Shown here: one piece after another, positions 16,556-24,925 of the stretch
Position numbering within the stretch: the stretch's first letter is position 1
Layout: each line of letters begins with the position of its first letter
Assembly (NCBI GenBank): GCA_964403885.1
Contig: CAYOHY010000008.1
Span: 1 to 64,000, forward strand
Direction of reading: 5' to 3'
Origin: CAYOHY01 sp964403885
GTDB lineage: Bacteria > Actinomycetota > Coriobacteriia > Anaerosomatales > PHET01
Length of the DNA stretch: 64,000 bases
The notes under the pieces: model-generated
Told to the model about the DNA's origin: nothing
What the model saw: only the letters and a program-made list of their open reading frames with translations
Databases searched by the model: none
Translations under genes and position numbers: made by a program

Positions 16556-17740
16556 CTACGAAGAGGCGCCGAACATACGGGCGTACACGGGCGACATCGC
16601 GCGGAGTCGCTCGACGATGGGCGGGAAGACCTCGAGGAAGTAGTCAACGTCCTCGTCGGTGGTGAAGCGGCCCAGTGACAGGCGCAGCGAGCCGTGCGCG
16701 ATCTCTGCCGGGCAGCCGATCGACAACAGCACGTGGCTCGGCTCAAGCGAGCCCGATGAGCACGCGGAACCCGTGGACACCGCGATGCCCTTGTTATCCA
16801 GCTGCAGGAGCATCGCCTCGCCCTCGACACCCTTGATGAGCATGGGCGCGATGTTGGGCAGGCGCTCCCCTTCGGACGCGGAGGGCTCGGTGTTCTCGAG
16901 GCGCGAGGTGATACCAAGGATGAGACGATCGCGCAGGCGCGCCAGGCGCTCCATCTCGGCGGGCTGCTCTTCGAGCATCAGCTCGAGCGCGCGGGTGAAG
17001 CCCACCACGCCGGGCGTGTTCTGGGTGCCCGAGCGCTTCTTGAACTCCTGGCCACCACCGCGTGCCTGGGTCTCGAACGGCGTGCGGCGCTTGAGGTAGA
17101 GCGCGCCAACACCCTTGGGCCCGTAGATCTTGTGGCTCGAGAACGACGCGGCGTCCACGCCCAGCGCGACCACGTCGAACGGGATCTTGCCAAGCGTCTG
17201 GCACGCGTCGGTGTGCATGAGTGCGCCGTGCTCGTGTGCGACCTCGGCAAGCGCCGCGATGTCGTTCACGGTGCCGATCTCGTTGTTGCCGTGCATCACC
17301 GACACGAGCTTGGTGTTGGGGCGCATCGCCGCACGCAGGTCGTCGGGGTGGATGTGGCCGTCCTTGCGCGGAGACAGGTACGAGACCTCGTAGCCGTGCT
17401 TCTCAAGCCACTCGGCCGGGTGAAGGACCGCATGGTGCTCGAACGCCGAGACGATCAGGTGCGCTCCACCGTTGGGGGCGACACGCGACAGGATCCCGAT
17501 CAGGGCCGCGTTGTCACTTTCGGTGCCGCCGGAGGTGAAGATGACCTCGTTGGGGCTCTCAGCGCCGATGCCGGCCGCGAAACGCTCCCGCGCATCCTCA
17601 AGCCCGCGATAGGCGTCCCGGCCCAGCGAGTACAGCGAGTTCGCGTTGCCAAACCGCTCCGAGAAGAACGGGATCATCGCCTCGAGGACGCGCTCGTCAA
17701 GAGGCGTCGTGGCGGCGTAATCGAAGTATGTGGTGTCCAT
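16556..17740 (-). CDS. nifS: Cysteine desulfurase (NifS/IscS class I)
   Basis: A 394-residue PLP enzyme that moves sulfur from cysteine to the scaffold and to MnmA. The PLP lysine is Lys204 in SSHKIYGPKG, His102/His103 are in the EHHAVL segment, and the active cysteine is Cys327 in the flexible STGSACSSGS loop. The loop length marks it as a class I enzyme. The ATG at 17740 is used because GGGGAG lies just upstream and family homology starts at residue 4; a longer upstream frame overlaps iscR. The iscR-nifS-nifU-mnmA order is typical of anaerobic Gram-positives and actinobacteria. Confidence 0.95.
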   Translation of the reverse strand: MDTTYFDYAATTPLDERVLEAMIPFFSERFGNANSLYSLGRDAYRGLEDARERFAAGIGAESPNEVIFTSGGTESDNAALIGILSRVAPNGGAHLIVSAFEHHAVLHPAEWLEKHGYEVSYLSPRKDGHIHPDDLRAAMRPNTKLVSVMHGNNEIGTVNDIAALAEVAHEHGALMHTDACQTLGKIPFDVVALGVDAASFSSHKIYGPKGVGALYLKRRTPFETQARGGGQEFKKRSGTQNTPGVVGFTRALELMLEEQPAEMERLARLRDRLILGITSRLENTEPSASEGERLPNIAPMLIKGVEGEAMLLQLDNKGIAVSTGSACSSGSLEPSHVLLSIGCPAEIAHGSLRLSLGRFTTDEDVDYFLEVFPPIVERLRAMSPVYARMFGASS

Positions 17741-17750
17741 GCGGTCTCCC

Positions 17751-18197
17751 CTAACCCTTCGTTGAGTGAGTGATCGCGTCCATACGCTGTTGGTTCCCCG
17801 CGAGCTCGGCAAGCGACGTCGAGTCGAAGACATCGCGCAACGCCGAGGTGGCACGAGACCACACGGGGGCAGCGGCACATGCGCCGCTGCGCGTGCAGCC
17901 GCCGCCGGCGCGCTCCGAGTCACACACGCTCGTCTCGAGCGGGCCCTCAAGAGCCTCCACGACTTGCAGCACGGTGATCTGGTCCGGCTCACGGGTGAGA
18001 ACGAAGCCGCCACGCGCACCGCGGACCGCCGAGACGATGCCGCCACGCCGCAACGCGACGAACAGCTGCTCGAGGAACCGCGGCGGGATCTGACGGCGCT
18101 CGGCAATCTCGCGCGCGCTCACCGGGCCCTCCCCGTAGCTGCACGCGAGGTCGATGGTCGCCAGCAGACCATACTCGCTCTTGGCTGTGAGTCGCAT
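17751..18197 (-). CDS. iscR: Rrf2-family Fe-S regulator (IscR-like)
   Basis: The 148-residue protein has the Rrf2 winged helix from residue 1 to about 70 and three conserved cysteines, Cys92, Cys101 and Cys107 (C-X8-C-X5-C), expected to hold an Fe-S cluster. It probably represses its own operon (nifS, nifU, mnmA and further genes) when its cluster is present. The ATG is preceded by GGAGG. A 25-base inverted repeat lies over the likely transcription start, consistent with autoregulation. Confidence 0.9.
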   Translation of the reverse strand: MRLTAKSEYGLLATIDLACSYGEGPVSAREIAERRQIPPRFLEQLFVALRRGGIVSAVRGARGGFVLTREPDQITVLQVVEALEGPLETSVCDSERAGGGCTRSGACAAAPVWSRATSALRDVFDSTSLAELAGNQQRMDAITHSTKG

Positions 18198-18215
18198 GTC
18201 ACCCGCCTCCGAAGT

Positions 18216-18240
18216 AATCCCTACAGATTCAGTAGTGATT
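18216..18240. promoter_or_regulatory. 25-base inverted repeat, candidate IscR operator
   Basis: The arms AATC-N-CTAC and GTAG-N-GATT are arranged symmetrically around a seven-base centre with additional matching bases. It lies immediately downstream of the -10 hexamer of the iscR promoter, over the expected start point, so a bound dimer would block transcription. Assignment to IscR is from position; the sequence is not a close match to the E. coli IscR site. Confidence 0.7.
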
Positions 18241-18242
18241 GC

Positions 18243-18270
18243 ATCTTACCCCGTCGGAGGGCGGTGTCAA
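18243..18270 (-). promoter_or_regulatory. iscR operon promoter
   Basis: On the minus strand, -35 TTGACA (18265-18270) and -10 TAAGAT (18243-18248) are separated by 16 bases. It reads into iscR about 50 bases further on. A second, shorter inverted repeat CCTGA/TCAGG (18271-18289) abuts the -35. Confidence 0.75.
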
Positions 18271-18405
18271 CCTGATGATTCTTGTCAGGATTGGTGACTC
18301 CATGGCTCAAGAGAACCCTTGTCGCCCGAACTCACCCGTTCGCTTCCGTCAGACGGCCATTCGGCGGTGCACAGCGCCCGTTCGTCAAGACGAACACGTG
18401 TCCGA

Positions 18406-18584
18406 TTGAACCGTCGCCTCCGAGTCGCTACGCTAGCGCTCCACCCTCTCCAGGGTGTCCATGACTGGGGGGAACGCGGTCTACGGTTGATAGCCACCAG
18501 GGTGGCGAGAACCCACTGGATCGACCCAGCCACAAGCGAGGCCCCGGCACTGCAACTCGGCAGCCGGGGCCTCGGTTTCGTTTC
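18406..18584 (+). ncRNA. Candidate small RNA between iscR and ribH
   Basis: The 402-base space between the iscR start and the ribH stop has no credible gene. On the plus strand TTGAAC (18406-18411) and TACGCT (18429-18434) with a 17-base spacer form a possible promoter. The transcript from about 18440 would contain the hairpins CACCCT-CTCC-AGGGTG and GCCACC-AG-GGTGGC and end in a strong terminator at 18537-18584. No known RNA family is recognised. The stretch 18290-18405 upstream holds only a short perfect hairpin GTTCGTC/GACGAAC and nothing else I can name. Confidence 0.4.
18537..18584 (+). terminator. Strong hairpin terminator, possibly bidirectional
   Basis: A perfect 12-bp stem, CGAGGCCCCGGC with GCCGGGGCCTCG, is followed on the plus strand by GTTTCGTTTC. 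It also lies 15-60 bases beyond the ribH stop on the minus strand and may help end the riboflavin operon, although there is no T-run on that side. Confidence 0.7.
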
Positions 18585-18599
18585 ATGCGGGAGTGCTGC

Positions 18600-19064
18600 C
18601 TACGCCATCGCCTTGACGAGCGTGGCCATCTCGATCGCGGCCATCGCGGCTTCCCAGCCCTTGTTGCCCGCCTTGGTGCCCGCGCGCTCCACGGCCTGCT
18701 CGATGGTGTCTGCGGTGATGACGCCAAAGGCGACCGGCACACCACTGTCGAGCGAGACCTTCGCCACACCCTTGCTCACCTCAGAGGCGACGTACTCGAA
18801 GTGGGGCGTGCCTCCGCGGATGACCACACCCAACGCGATGACCGCGTCGTAGCGGCCGGAATCGGCGAGCTTCTTGGCGACGAGCGGGATCTCGAACGCA
18901 CCCGGGACCCAGGCCACGTCGACATCGGCGGCGTCCACGCCGTGGCGCACGAGCGCATCCTGAGCGCCGGACAGAAGTCGTGAGCCCAGAAGCTCGTTGA
19001 AGCGGCTGAGCACGATGCCGAACTTGAGGCCGCTGCCTACCAGATGACCCTCGAATACCGTCAT
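18600..19064 (-). CDS. ribH: 6,7-dimethyl-8-ribityllumazine synthase
   Basis: The 154-residue protein aligns end to end with lumazine synthase, including the FNELLGSRLL, WVPGAFEIP and ALGVVIRGGTPHFEYV segments; the catalytic His is in the last. It condenses the RibBA and RibD products into lumazine. The ATG overlaps the last base of the ribBA stop (TAATG), so translation is coupled. It is the last gene of the four-gene riboflavin operon. Confidence 0.95.
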   Translation of the reverse strand: MTVFEGHLVGSGLKFGIVLSRFNELLGSRLLSGAQDALVRHGVDAADVDVAWVPGAFEIPLVAKKLADSGRYDAVIALGVVIRGGTPHFEYVASEVSKGVAKVSLDSGVPVAFGVITADTIEQAVERAGTKAGNKGWEAAMAAIEMATLVKAMA

Positions 19065-20317
19065 TACTCGGTTCCTTCCTCGCGGGGCGCGCTCTCGCCG
19101 AGCAAGAGGGTGTGCGCCATCTTCTCCTTCTTGGTACGCAGATACTCGTAGTTCGCCGGGCACGACTCGACCTCGAGCGGGACCTGCTCGGTGATGGTGA
19201 GGCCGTAGCCTTCAAGTCCTACGATCTTGCGTGGGTTGTTGGTGAGCAGCCGGATCGACTTGAGCCCCAGGTCACACAGGATCTGGGCACCGATCCCGTA
19301 GTCACGCAGGTCCGCCGGGAAGCCGAGCGCCTCGTTGGCCTCGACGGTGTCGTGGCCCTGCTCCTGCAGCTCGTAGGCCTTGAGCTTGTTGGCAAGGCCG
19401 ATGCCGCGCCCCTCGTGGCCCACGATGTAGAGGATGACGCCCTCCCCTTGCTCCTGCACTCGGCGCATGGCCTCTTCAAGCTGGGCCCCGCAGTCACAGC
19501 GAAGCGAGTGGAACACGTCGCCGGTCAGACACTCGGAGTGCACGCGCACCAGCACGTTCTCCTTGCCGGCGACGTCGCCCACGACAAGTGCCATGTGGGT
19601 GCGGTGATCGGTGGTCGACTCGTAGCCGTAGCCGGTGAACTCCCCAAAGCGTGTGGGGAGGGTGACCTGCGACGAGCGCTCCACGAGCTTCTCGGTGCGA
19701 CGGCGGTAGCGGATGAGATCGGCGACGGTGATCATCTTCAGGCCGTGCTGGGCGGCGAAGCGCTCGAGCTCCGGGCGCCGGGCCATGTGGCCATCAGGGC
19801 TGATGATCTCGCAGATGACACCAGCAGGGGCGAGCCCTGCCAGACGCGCGAGGTCGACGGCGGCCTCCGTGTGACCGGCACGCTCAAGCACGCCGCCCGG
19901 ACGGGCGCGCAGCGGGAAGACGTGCCCGGGCATCGAGATGTCCTCCGGACGCGTGTCCGGGTCGATGGCGGCAAGAACCGTCGCGCAGCGATCGGCCGGT
20001 GAGATGCCCGTCGTGATCTTGCCCTTGGCGCCTATAGACACGTGGAACGCGGTGCCCTGCTCGGAGGTGTTGGTGTCGGTCATGGGCGGGATCTGCAGCG
20101 AGTCGAGGCGCGAGCCCGTCAGGGGCAGGCAGACCAGACCGCGACCGTGGGTGATCATGAAGTTGATCGCCTCGGGCGTGGCCTTCTCGGCGGCCATGAT
20201 CAGGTCGCCCTCGTTCTCGCGGTCCTCGTCGTCGACCACAACGAGCATGCGGCCCGCGGCGATCTCAGCGATGCCTTCGTCGATGGAGGCGAACGGTGTG
20301 TGTGCGGTGTCGGACAC
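19064..20317 (-). CDS. ribBA: Bifunctional 3,4-dihydroxy-2-butanone 4-phosphate synthase / GTP cyclohydrolase II
   Basis: A 417-residue two-domain enzyme supplying both substrates of the riboflavin pathway. Residues 1-205 are the DHBP synthase, with the acidic DDEDRENEGDL motif. Residues 210-400 are GTP cyclohydrolase II, with the zinc-binding pattern CLTGDVFHSLRCDCG and the GHEGRGIGL motif. The GTG start is one base after the ribE stop. Both domains look intact and of normal length. Confidence 0.95.
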   Translation of the reverse strand: MSDTAHTPFASIDEGIAEIAAGRMLVVVDDEDRENEGDLIMAAEKATPEAINFMITHGRGLVCLPLTGSRLDSLQIPPMTDTNTSEQGTAFHVSIGAKGKITTGISPADRCATVLAAIDPDTRPEDISMPGHVFPLRARPGGVLERAGHTEAAVDLARLAGLAPAGVICEIISPDGHMARRPELERFAAQHGLKMITVADLIRYRRRTEKLVERSSQVTLPTRFGEFTGYGYESTTDHRTHMALVVGDVAGKENVLVRVHSECLTGDVFHSLRCDCGAQLEEAMRRVQEQGEGVILYIVGHEGRGIGLANKLKAYELQEQGHDTVEANEALGFPADLRDYGIGAQILCDLGLKSIRLLTNNPRKIVGLEGYGLTITEQVPLEVESCPANYEYLRTKKEKMAHTLLLGESAPREEGTE

Positions 20318-20318
20318 G

Positions 20319-20987
20319 CTACTTCCCTTCCGCGAAGTCGCGCAGCATATCGCCGAGTCCGCGCTTCGACGGGTCAGATGAGGTGGCGCCTTCGTGGGCG
20401 TAAAGGTCCACGAAGCGCTTCACGTACTTGGCCATCATGTCGACCTCGAGGTTGACCAGAGAGCCGATGGGCTTGTCCTTCAGGGTCGTGGCGGCCTCGG
20501 TGTGCGGGATGACCGCGCACGCGATGGACTCGCCGCGGATCTGGGCAATGGTGAGCGAGATGCCGTCGACTGCGATGGAGCCCTTGGGCACCAGGTACTC
20601 CAGCAGTGCGGGCGGCACCTGGAACTGGTAGACCGTGCTGTTGCCCGCGGGGTGACGCAGGAGCAGGCGGCCCATGCCGTCGACGTGCCCGGTGACCATG
20701 TGTCCGCCCAGGCGGTCCGACAGGCGCAGCGCGCGCTCCATGTTGACCTTGGCGCCCTGCTGCAGGCCACCGAGGGTGGTCTTGGCAAGCGTCTCCTCGC
20801 TCACGTCCGCCACGAATGCGCCACGGATGAACTTGACCACCGTGAGGCATGCGCCGTCCACGGCGATCGAATCACCGATGGCCATGTCGCGCCCGAAGTC
20901 GGGTGCATAGATCTCAAGCTGCGCGCCGCCGGCGACGCGGTCGGCCCGGGTGATGATTCCTTGGCTCTCGACGAGTCCGGTGAACAT
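20319..20987 (-). CDS. ribE: Riboflavin synthase alpha chain
   Basis: A 222-residue protein with the characteristic MFTGLVE start and two homologous lumazine-binding barrels (about 1-95 and 98-195). It dismutates two lumazines into riboflavin and the pyrimidine product. A ~20-residue tail extends past the second barrel. It sits between ribD (23 bases upstream) and ribBA. Confidence 0.95.
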   Translation of the reverse strand: MFTGLVESQGIITRADRVAGGAQLEIYAPDFGRDMAIGDSIAVDGACLTVVKFIRGAFVADVSEETLAKTTLGGLQQGAKVNMERALRLSDRLGGHMVTGHVDGMGRLLLRHPAGNSTVYQFQVPPALLEYLVPKGSIAVDGISLTIAQIRGESIACAVIPHTEAATTLKDKPIGSLVNLEVDMMAKYVKRFVDLYAHEGATSSDPSKRGLGDMLRDFAEGK

Positions 20988-21010
20988 CGGGCTCCCTTCC
21001 TTGGTCTGGA

Positions 21011-22135
21011 CTAAGACTCCATGGCGTCAGCGGGACGCCAGACAGTGACGGCTACGTCTCCCACGATACCCGCTTCGACCGGTGTCGCCACGTGGGTCAG
21101 GGTGCTGTCCGTGCGATCGGGCTTGCCCAGGAACAGCGATGGTGCCGTGGGACCGGCCATACCACCACCCGTGACGGTGACGAGGTGGTCGAGCAGACCC
21201 TCGGACCACAACGACGTGAGCAGGAGTGGTCCGGGTTCGAACAGCACCTCACTCAGACCTCGGTGCCCAAGGTGCCTGAGCGCTCCCCTGAGCCCCTCAG
21301 CGGCGTCGAAACGCTCGATCAGCACACCCACGGGCAGACGACCGAGCGAGGCCTCGTCGGCGTCCTCTGCCGCGAGCACGAGTGTGGACGCTGCATCGTC
21401 ACAAAAGATCGCCGAGGACGCGTCCGGGACACGGTCACGCACCAGCACGACACGCAGCGGCTGATGACGCGCGAGGGTGCCGTCGGCGTCCCTCACCGTG
21501 AGGGCCGGATCGTCGGCGATGGCTGTCGCTGCACCCACGACGACGGCGTCCGCGCGACGGCGCAACCGACGGGTGACCTCGGCCCCGGACGCGCCGGTTA
21601 TGGCAGCACGCTCGCCCTCGACGAACGACGGGCGTCCATCGAGTGTGAGGGCGACCTTGGCCGTCACGAGGGGAAGACCGGTCGCGATGCGCTTGAGCCA
21701 CCCCTCGTTGAGCTCAGCGAACGGCTGAGGGTCGCGAGCGAACTCCACGTCGATGCCCGCCGCCGCGAGACGCTCGGCACCTCGTGCGGCCTCCGGGTTG
21801 GGATCTCGCATGCCGATGACGACTCGGCTCACACCCGCCGCGATCAAGGCGTCGGTGCATGGCGGGGTCTTGCCGTGGTGACTGCACGGCTCAAGCGTCA
21901 CGTAGACGTCGGCTCCGCGTGCCTGCGCGCCGGCATCGGCCAGTGCGAAGACCTCGGCGTGGGCCTCGCCTGCGCGCGGATGATAGCCCTCGCCCACCAC
22001 GCGGCCGCTGCGCACGACGACGCAGCCCACGAGCGGGTTGGGGGCGGTCGCGCCACGTGCGCGCTCGGCAAGAGCCAGCGCGTGACGCAAGAACGGGTCT
22101 TCGACCCTGAGGGCGCTGTTCGAGAACAGGCGCAC
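21011..22135 (-). CDS. ribD: Bifunctional diaminohydroxyphosphoribosylaminopyrimidine deaminase / reductase
   Basis: The 374-residue enzyme has an N-terminal deaminase (about 10-150) with the zinc motif HAEVFAL and PCSHHGKTPPC, and a C-terminal reductase of the DHFR fold (about 155-365). It catalyses steps two and three of the GTP branch. A GTG start follows the riboswitch with GGAAGG six bases upstream. It is the first gene of the riboflavin operon. Confidence 0.94.
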   Translation of the reverse strand: MRLFSNSALRVEDPFLRHALALAERARGATAPNPLVGCVVVRSGRVVGEGYHPRAGEAHAEVFALADAGAQARGADVYVTLEPCSHHGKTPPCTDALIAAGVSRVVIGMRDPNPEAARGAERLAAAGIDVEFARDPQPFAELNEGWLKRIATGLPLVTAKVALTLDGRPSFVEGERAAITGASGAEVTRRLRRRADAVVVGAATAIADDPALTVRDADGTLARHQPLRVVLVRDRVPDASSAIFCDDAASTLVLAAEDADEASLGRLPVGVLIERFDAAEGLRGALRHLGHRGLSEVLFEPGPLLLTSLWSEGLLDHLVTVTGGGMAGPTAPSLFLGKPDRTDSTLTHVATPVEAGIVGDVAVTVWRPADAMES

Positions 22136-22140
22136 GAACT

Positions 22141-22255
22141 ACCTTCCTTCTCCCATCCGGACTATCACCGTCGGCTCCGGAATCTCACCGGATCGGCCCC
22201 TGTCGGGGTTCGCGGGCTGTACCGCCGGTGGGGAATCGCACCCCGCCCTGAAGAA
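22141..22255 (-). promoter_or_regulatory. FMN riboswitch (RFN element)
   Basis: On the minus strand the conserved RFN elements occur in order: AGGGCGGGGTG-GATTCCCC, ACCGGCGGTA, AGCCCGCGA, GAGATTCCGGAGCCGAC, and ATAGTCCGGATGGGAGAAGG. The 3' end runs directly into the AAGGAAGG ribosome site of ribD, which suggests control at translation, though an upstream terminator mechanism cannot be excluded. It senses FMN and shuts off the rib operon. Confidence 0.96.
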
Positions 22256-22317
22256 AGCGTGTCAGATTCTAGCACAGGCACCCGCGGCACTGAACCGGCC
22301 AGCGCGCGAGCGACGGC

Positions 22318-22521
22318 CTAGCGGCCGAACAGCAGCCACAGCGCGAGATAGCCAACGCCGATGATCGCGATGATGACCGCGATGCGCACCAGAAGCGAGC
22401 GGAAGAACTCTCCCCACGTCTGGTCGGCGACCTTACGGGCGTAGGCATGCCGCTCGAGAAGCCGGTCTTCGGCGGCGTCGATGTCGGACTTGCTCTGACC
22501 CGGACCGCGGCCGAACCACAT
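22318..22521 (-). CDS. Small single-pass membrane protein, hypothetical
   Basis: A 67-residue protein with a charged N-terminal half (rich in Asp, Glu and Arg) and one C-terminal membrane helix of about 22 residues rich in Ile, Val and Leu. It begins with an ATG 14 bases after the rpe stop and is probably the last gene of the rpe group. No family recognised. Confidence 0.6.
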   Translation of the reverse strand: MWFGRGPGQSKSDIDAAEDRLLERHAYARKVADQTWGEFFRSLLVRIAVIIAIIGVGYLALWLLFGR

Positions 22522-22535
22522 CGCTGTTCCCGACC

Positions 22536-23210
22536 CTATCGAAGCGCGGCTTCGCCGGCGGCGCGAATCGCCTTGATGGCGGCGGCGGGGTCGGGCTGCC
22601 CGAACACCGCGTTGCCGGCGACAAAGCAGCGAGCACCCGCCTCCACCACACGGCCGATCGTCTCGGTGGTGATGCCACCGTCGACCTGGATGAGCGGGGC
22701 AACGCCTTCGGCCTCGCAGAACTCCGAGAGCTCAGCGACCTTGCGGATACTGTTCTCGATGAACGCCTGCCCGCCAAAGCCGGGGTTCACGCTCATGATG
22801 AGGACCATGTCGACCTCACCCAGCACGTCACCGATCAAGCCGATGGGTGTGCCCGGATTCAACGACACCGCCGGAGACGCCCCGGCCTCGCGGATGCGGC
22901 GCAGCACCCGATGGAGATGGGTGCAGGCCTCGACGTGGACCGTGACCATGTCAGCGCCGGCGTCCAGATACCAATCGATGGCTTGGTCGGCGTTGGAGAT
23001 CATGAGATGGACGTCGAGCGGGGTCGTGGCGACCTTCTTGAGCGCCGCAACCACCGGAGGGCCGATGGTGAGGTTGGGCACGAAGTGGCCGTCCATGACG
23101 TCGACGTGGATCATGTCGGCGCCACCGGCCTCAACCGCGCCGATCGCTGCGCCAAGGCACGCGAAGTCCGCGGAGAGGATGGACGGGGCCAACTGGATTC
23201 GCTGAGTCAT
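22536..23210 (-). CDS. rpe: Ribulose-phosphate 3-epimerase
   Basis: A 224-residue TIM barrel with the family signatures SILSADFACLG at the start, the metal-binding HVDVMDGHFVPN segment, MSVNPGFGGQ and the late VDGGI. It interconverts ribulose 5-phosphate and xylulose 5-phosphate. A GGGGAG site precedes the ATG. It follows gpsA by 30 bases. Confidence 0.95.
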   Translation of the reverse strand: MTQRIQLAPSILSADFACLGAAIGAVEAGGADMIHVDVMDGHFVPNLTIGPPVVAALKKVATTPLDVHLMISNADQAIDWYLDAGADMVTVHVEACTHLHRVLRRIREAGASPAVSLNPGTPIGLIGDVLGEVDMVLIMSVNPGFGGQAFIENSIRKVAELSEFCEAEGVAPLIQVDGGITTETIGRVVEAGARCFVAGNAVFGQPDPAAAIKAIRAAGEAALR

Positions 23211-23240
23211 GCGCTCCCCTTCATGCGGTGGTGATAACGG

Positions 23241-24257
23241 CTAGTCGACGACGAGCCCCATGCCGTGCAGCTCGTCGCGCGCGGCACGACCCATGAGCTC
23301 GGCTCCGGCGATGCGAGGGTCCATTCCGTCGTAGAGCACGTGCTTGACCATGTGGGTGATGGGAAGCTCGACGCCCTCGCGCTCACCCAGCGCAGCGACC
23401 GACAGGCACGCGACGGCCCCCTCGGCCACCATCTTGGTCTTGTCGTAGAACTCCTGCATGGTGCCGCCCGAGGCGACAAGCTCGCCCAGTCCTCGGTTGC
23501 GGGAGTGGCGGCTCGTGCACGTCACGACGAGGTCACCCATGCCGGCGAGGCCCATGTAGGTCAGAGGGTTGGCGCCAAGCGCCGCGCCGAGGCGGCTCAT
23601 CTCGGCAAGCCCGCGGGTCATGAGGGTGGCCTTGGTGTTGTCGCCGTAGCCCAGGCCGTCACACATGCCGGCCGCGATCGCGACGATGTTCTTGCTCGCA
23701 CCGCACAGCTCGACACCCACGACGTCGGGGTTGGTGTAGACGCGGAAGAACGGTGTCATGAACGCGTCTTGGAACAGCTCGGCTACCTTGGGATCATAGG
23801 CCGCGACCACCGTGGCCGACGGGATGCCCTTGCTGACTTCCTCGGCGTGGTTGGGGCCGGACAGGCCGGCGATGCGGCTGCGGTTGCCCAAGACGTCGTC
23901 GAGCACCTCGGTCATGAGGAACAGCGTGCCCTCCTCGACGCCCTTGCTGAGGATCACCACGGGGGTGTCGGGACCCAGATGGGGCTTCATCGACTCGGCG
24001 GTCGCGCGCACACCCACGCTGGGGGTGACCATGACCACAGCCTCGGCGCCCTGAAGTGCCTCGCCGAAGTCACAGGAGGCGCGAACGCTTTCGGGGAGTT
24101 GGATCTGCGGGAGGTAGACGGGGTTGCGGTGCTCGGCGTTGATCGCGTCGGCGATCTCACACTCCCGAGCCCACCAGCGGACCTCATGGCCCTTGCCGGA
24201 CAGCAGCCAGGCGACAGCCGTCCCCCACGAACCAGCACCGATGACCGAGATGCGCAC
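23241..24257 (-). CDS. gpsA: Glycerol-3-phosphate dehydrogenase [NAD(P)+]
   Basis: The 338-residue protein has the N-terminal Rossmann motif GAGSWGTA, the GLSGPNHAEE segment, and the catalytic Lys region GASKNIVAIAAG. It makes sn-glycerol 3-phosphate for phospholipids. The GTG start is directly adjacent to the plsY stop, which pairs the enzyme with the acyltransferase that uses its product. Confidence 0.95.
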   Translation of the reverse strand: MRISVIGAGSWGTAVAWLLSGKGHEVRWWARECEIADAINAEHRNPVYLPQIQLPESVRASCDFGEALQGAEAVVMVTPSVGVRATAESMKPHLGPDTPVVILSKGVEEGTLFLMTEVLDDVLGNRSRIAGLSGPNHAEEVSKGIPSATVVAAYDPKVAELFQDAFMTPFFRVYTNPDVVGVELCGASKNIVAIAAGMCDGLGYGDNTKATLMTRGLAEMSRLGAALGANPLTYMGLAGMGDLVVTCTSRHSRNRGLGELVASGGTMQEFYDKTKMVAEGAVACLSVAALGEREGVELPITHMVKHVLYDGMDPRIAGAELMGRAARDELHGMGLVVD

Positions 24258-24920
24258 CTAGTCCTCCGAGTCCTTGGAAACCGCCTCGCCGCGTCGGCTC
24301 AACGATATCTTACTTTCCTCGCCCCGGTAGATTCGGACGATGTTGCTCCTGTGGCGCACGATGACGAGTACCGAGGCGACCAACGAGAACACGATGAACG
24401 CTGGGCGATCGCCGTACAGGAGCCACGTGAGGATGGGGAACTCGACGGCCATGATGATGGAGCCGAGGGAGACCATCCGCGTGGTCACGATGACGATGAT
24501 GAAGGTAAGGAACAGGATCGGCCACGAGAGCGGCATGATCACGGCGATGGTACCCGCTGCGGTCGCGACGCCCTTTCCACCCTTGAAGCGGATGTAGGGC
24601 GAGAACGAATGGCCGAGCACCGCCGACATCGCCACGCCGATGAGCACCCAGTCGCGGGCGTCACCGGTCACACTGGGCGGACACACGAGCATCGCGAGCG
24701 CCACCGCAGCAGCGCCCTTGGCCACGTCGAGCGCGAACACCGCGAGGCCCGCTCGGGCCCCGAGCGTGCGAAACACGTTGGTCGCGCCCAGGTTGCCCGA
24801 GCCGTGAAGGCGCGGATCGATCCCGTAGAACCGCTTGCCCACGATGAGCGCCCAAGGGATTCCGCCCACGAGGTAGCCAACGACGAACGGTGCGGCTATG
24901 CGCAGGATATCGAGGACCAC
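24258..24920 (-). CDS. plsY: Glycerol-3-phosphate acyltransferase PlsY
   Basis: A 220-residue polytopic membrane protein with the PlsY motifs: GSGNLGATNVFRTLG in the first loop, FKGGKGVATAAG in the second, and several membrane helices between. It acylates glycerol 3-phosphate from acyl-phosphate, the first step of phosphatidate synthesis. It lies between der and gpsA with a five-base gap and direct adjacency, respectively. Confidence 0.93.
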   Translation of the reverse strand: MVLDILRIAAPFVVGYLVGGIPWALIVGKRFYGIDPRLHGSGNLGATNVFRTLGARAGLAVFALDVAKGAAAVALAMLVCPPSVTGDARDWVLIGVAMSAVLGHSFSPYIRFKGGKGVATAAGTIAVIMPLSWPILFLTFIIVIVTTRMVSLGSIIMAVEFPILTWLLYGDRPAFIVFSLVASVLVIVRHRSNIVRIYRGEESKISLSRRGEAVSKDSED

Positions 24921-24925
24921 GAGCG

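Noticed and set aside
18395..18415. A tRNA T-loop-like TTCAATC on the minus strand.
   Set aside because: No T-stem pairing and no acceptor, D or anticodon arm can be drawn around it.
18440..18540. Resemblance of the intergenic RNA to a ZTP riboswitch (a CATGACTGG segment followed by a CCACC hairpin).
   Set aside because: The conserved GGGGAGC and CCGCCTGGGC elements are missing, and no purine or folate gene lies downstream on that strand.
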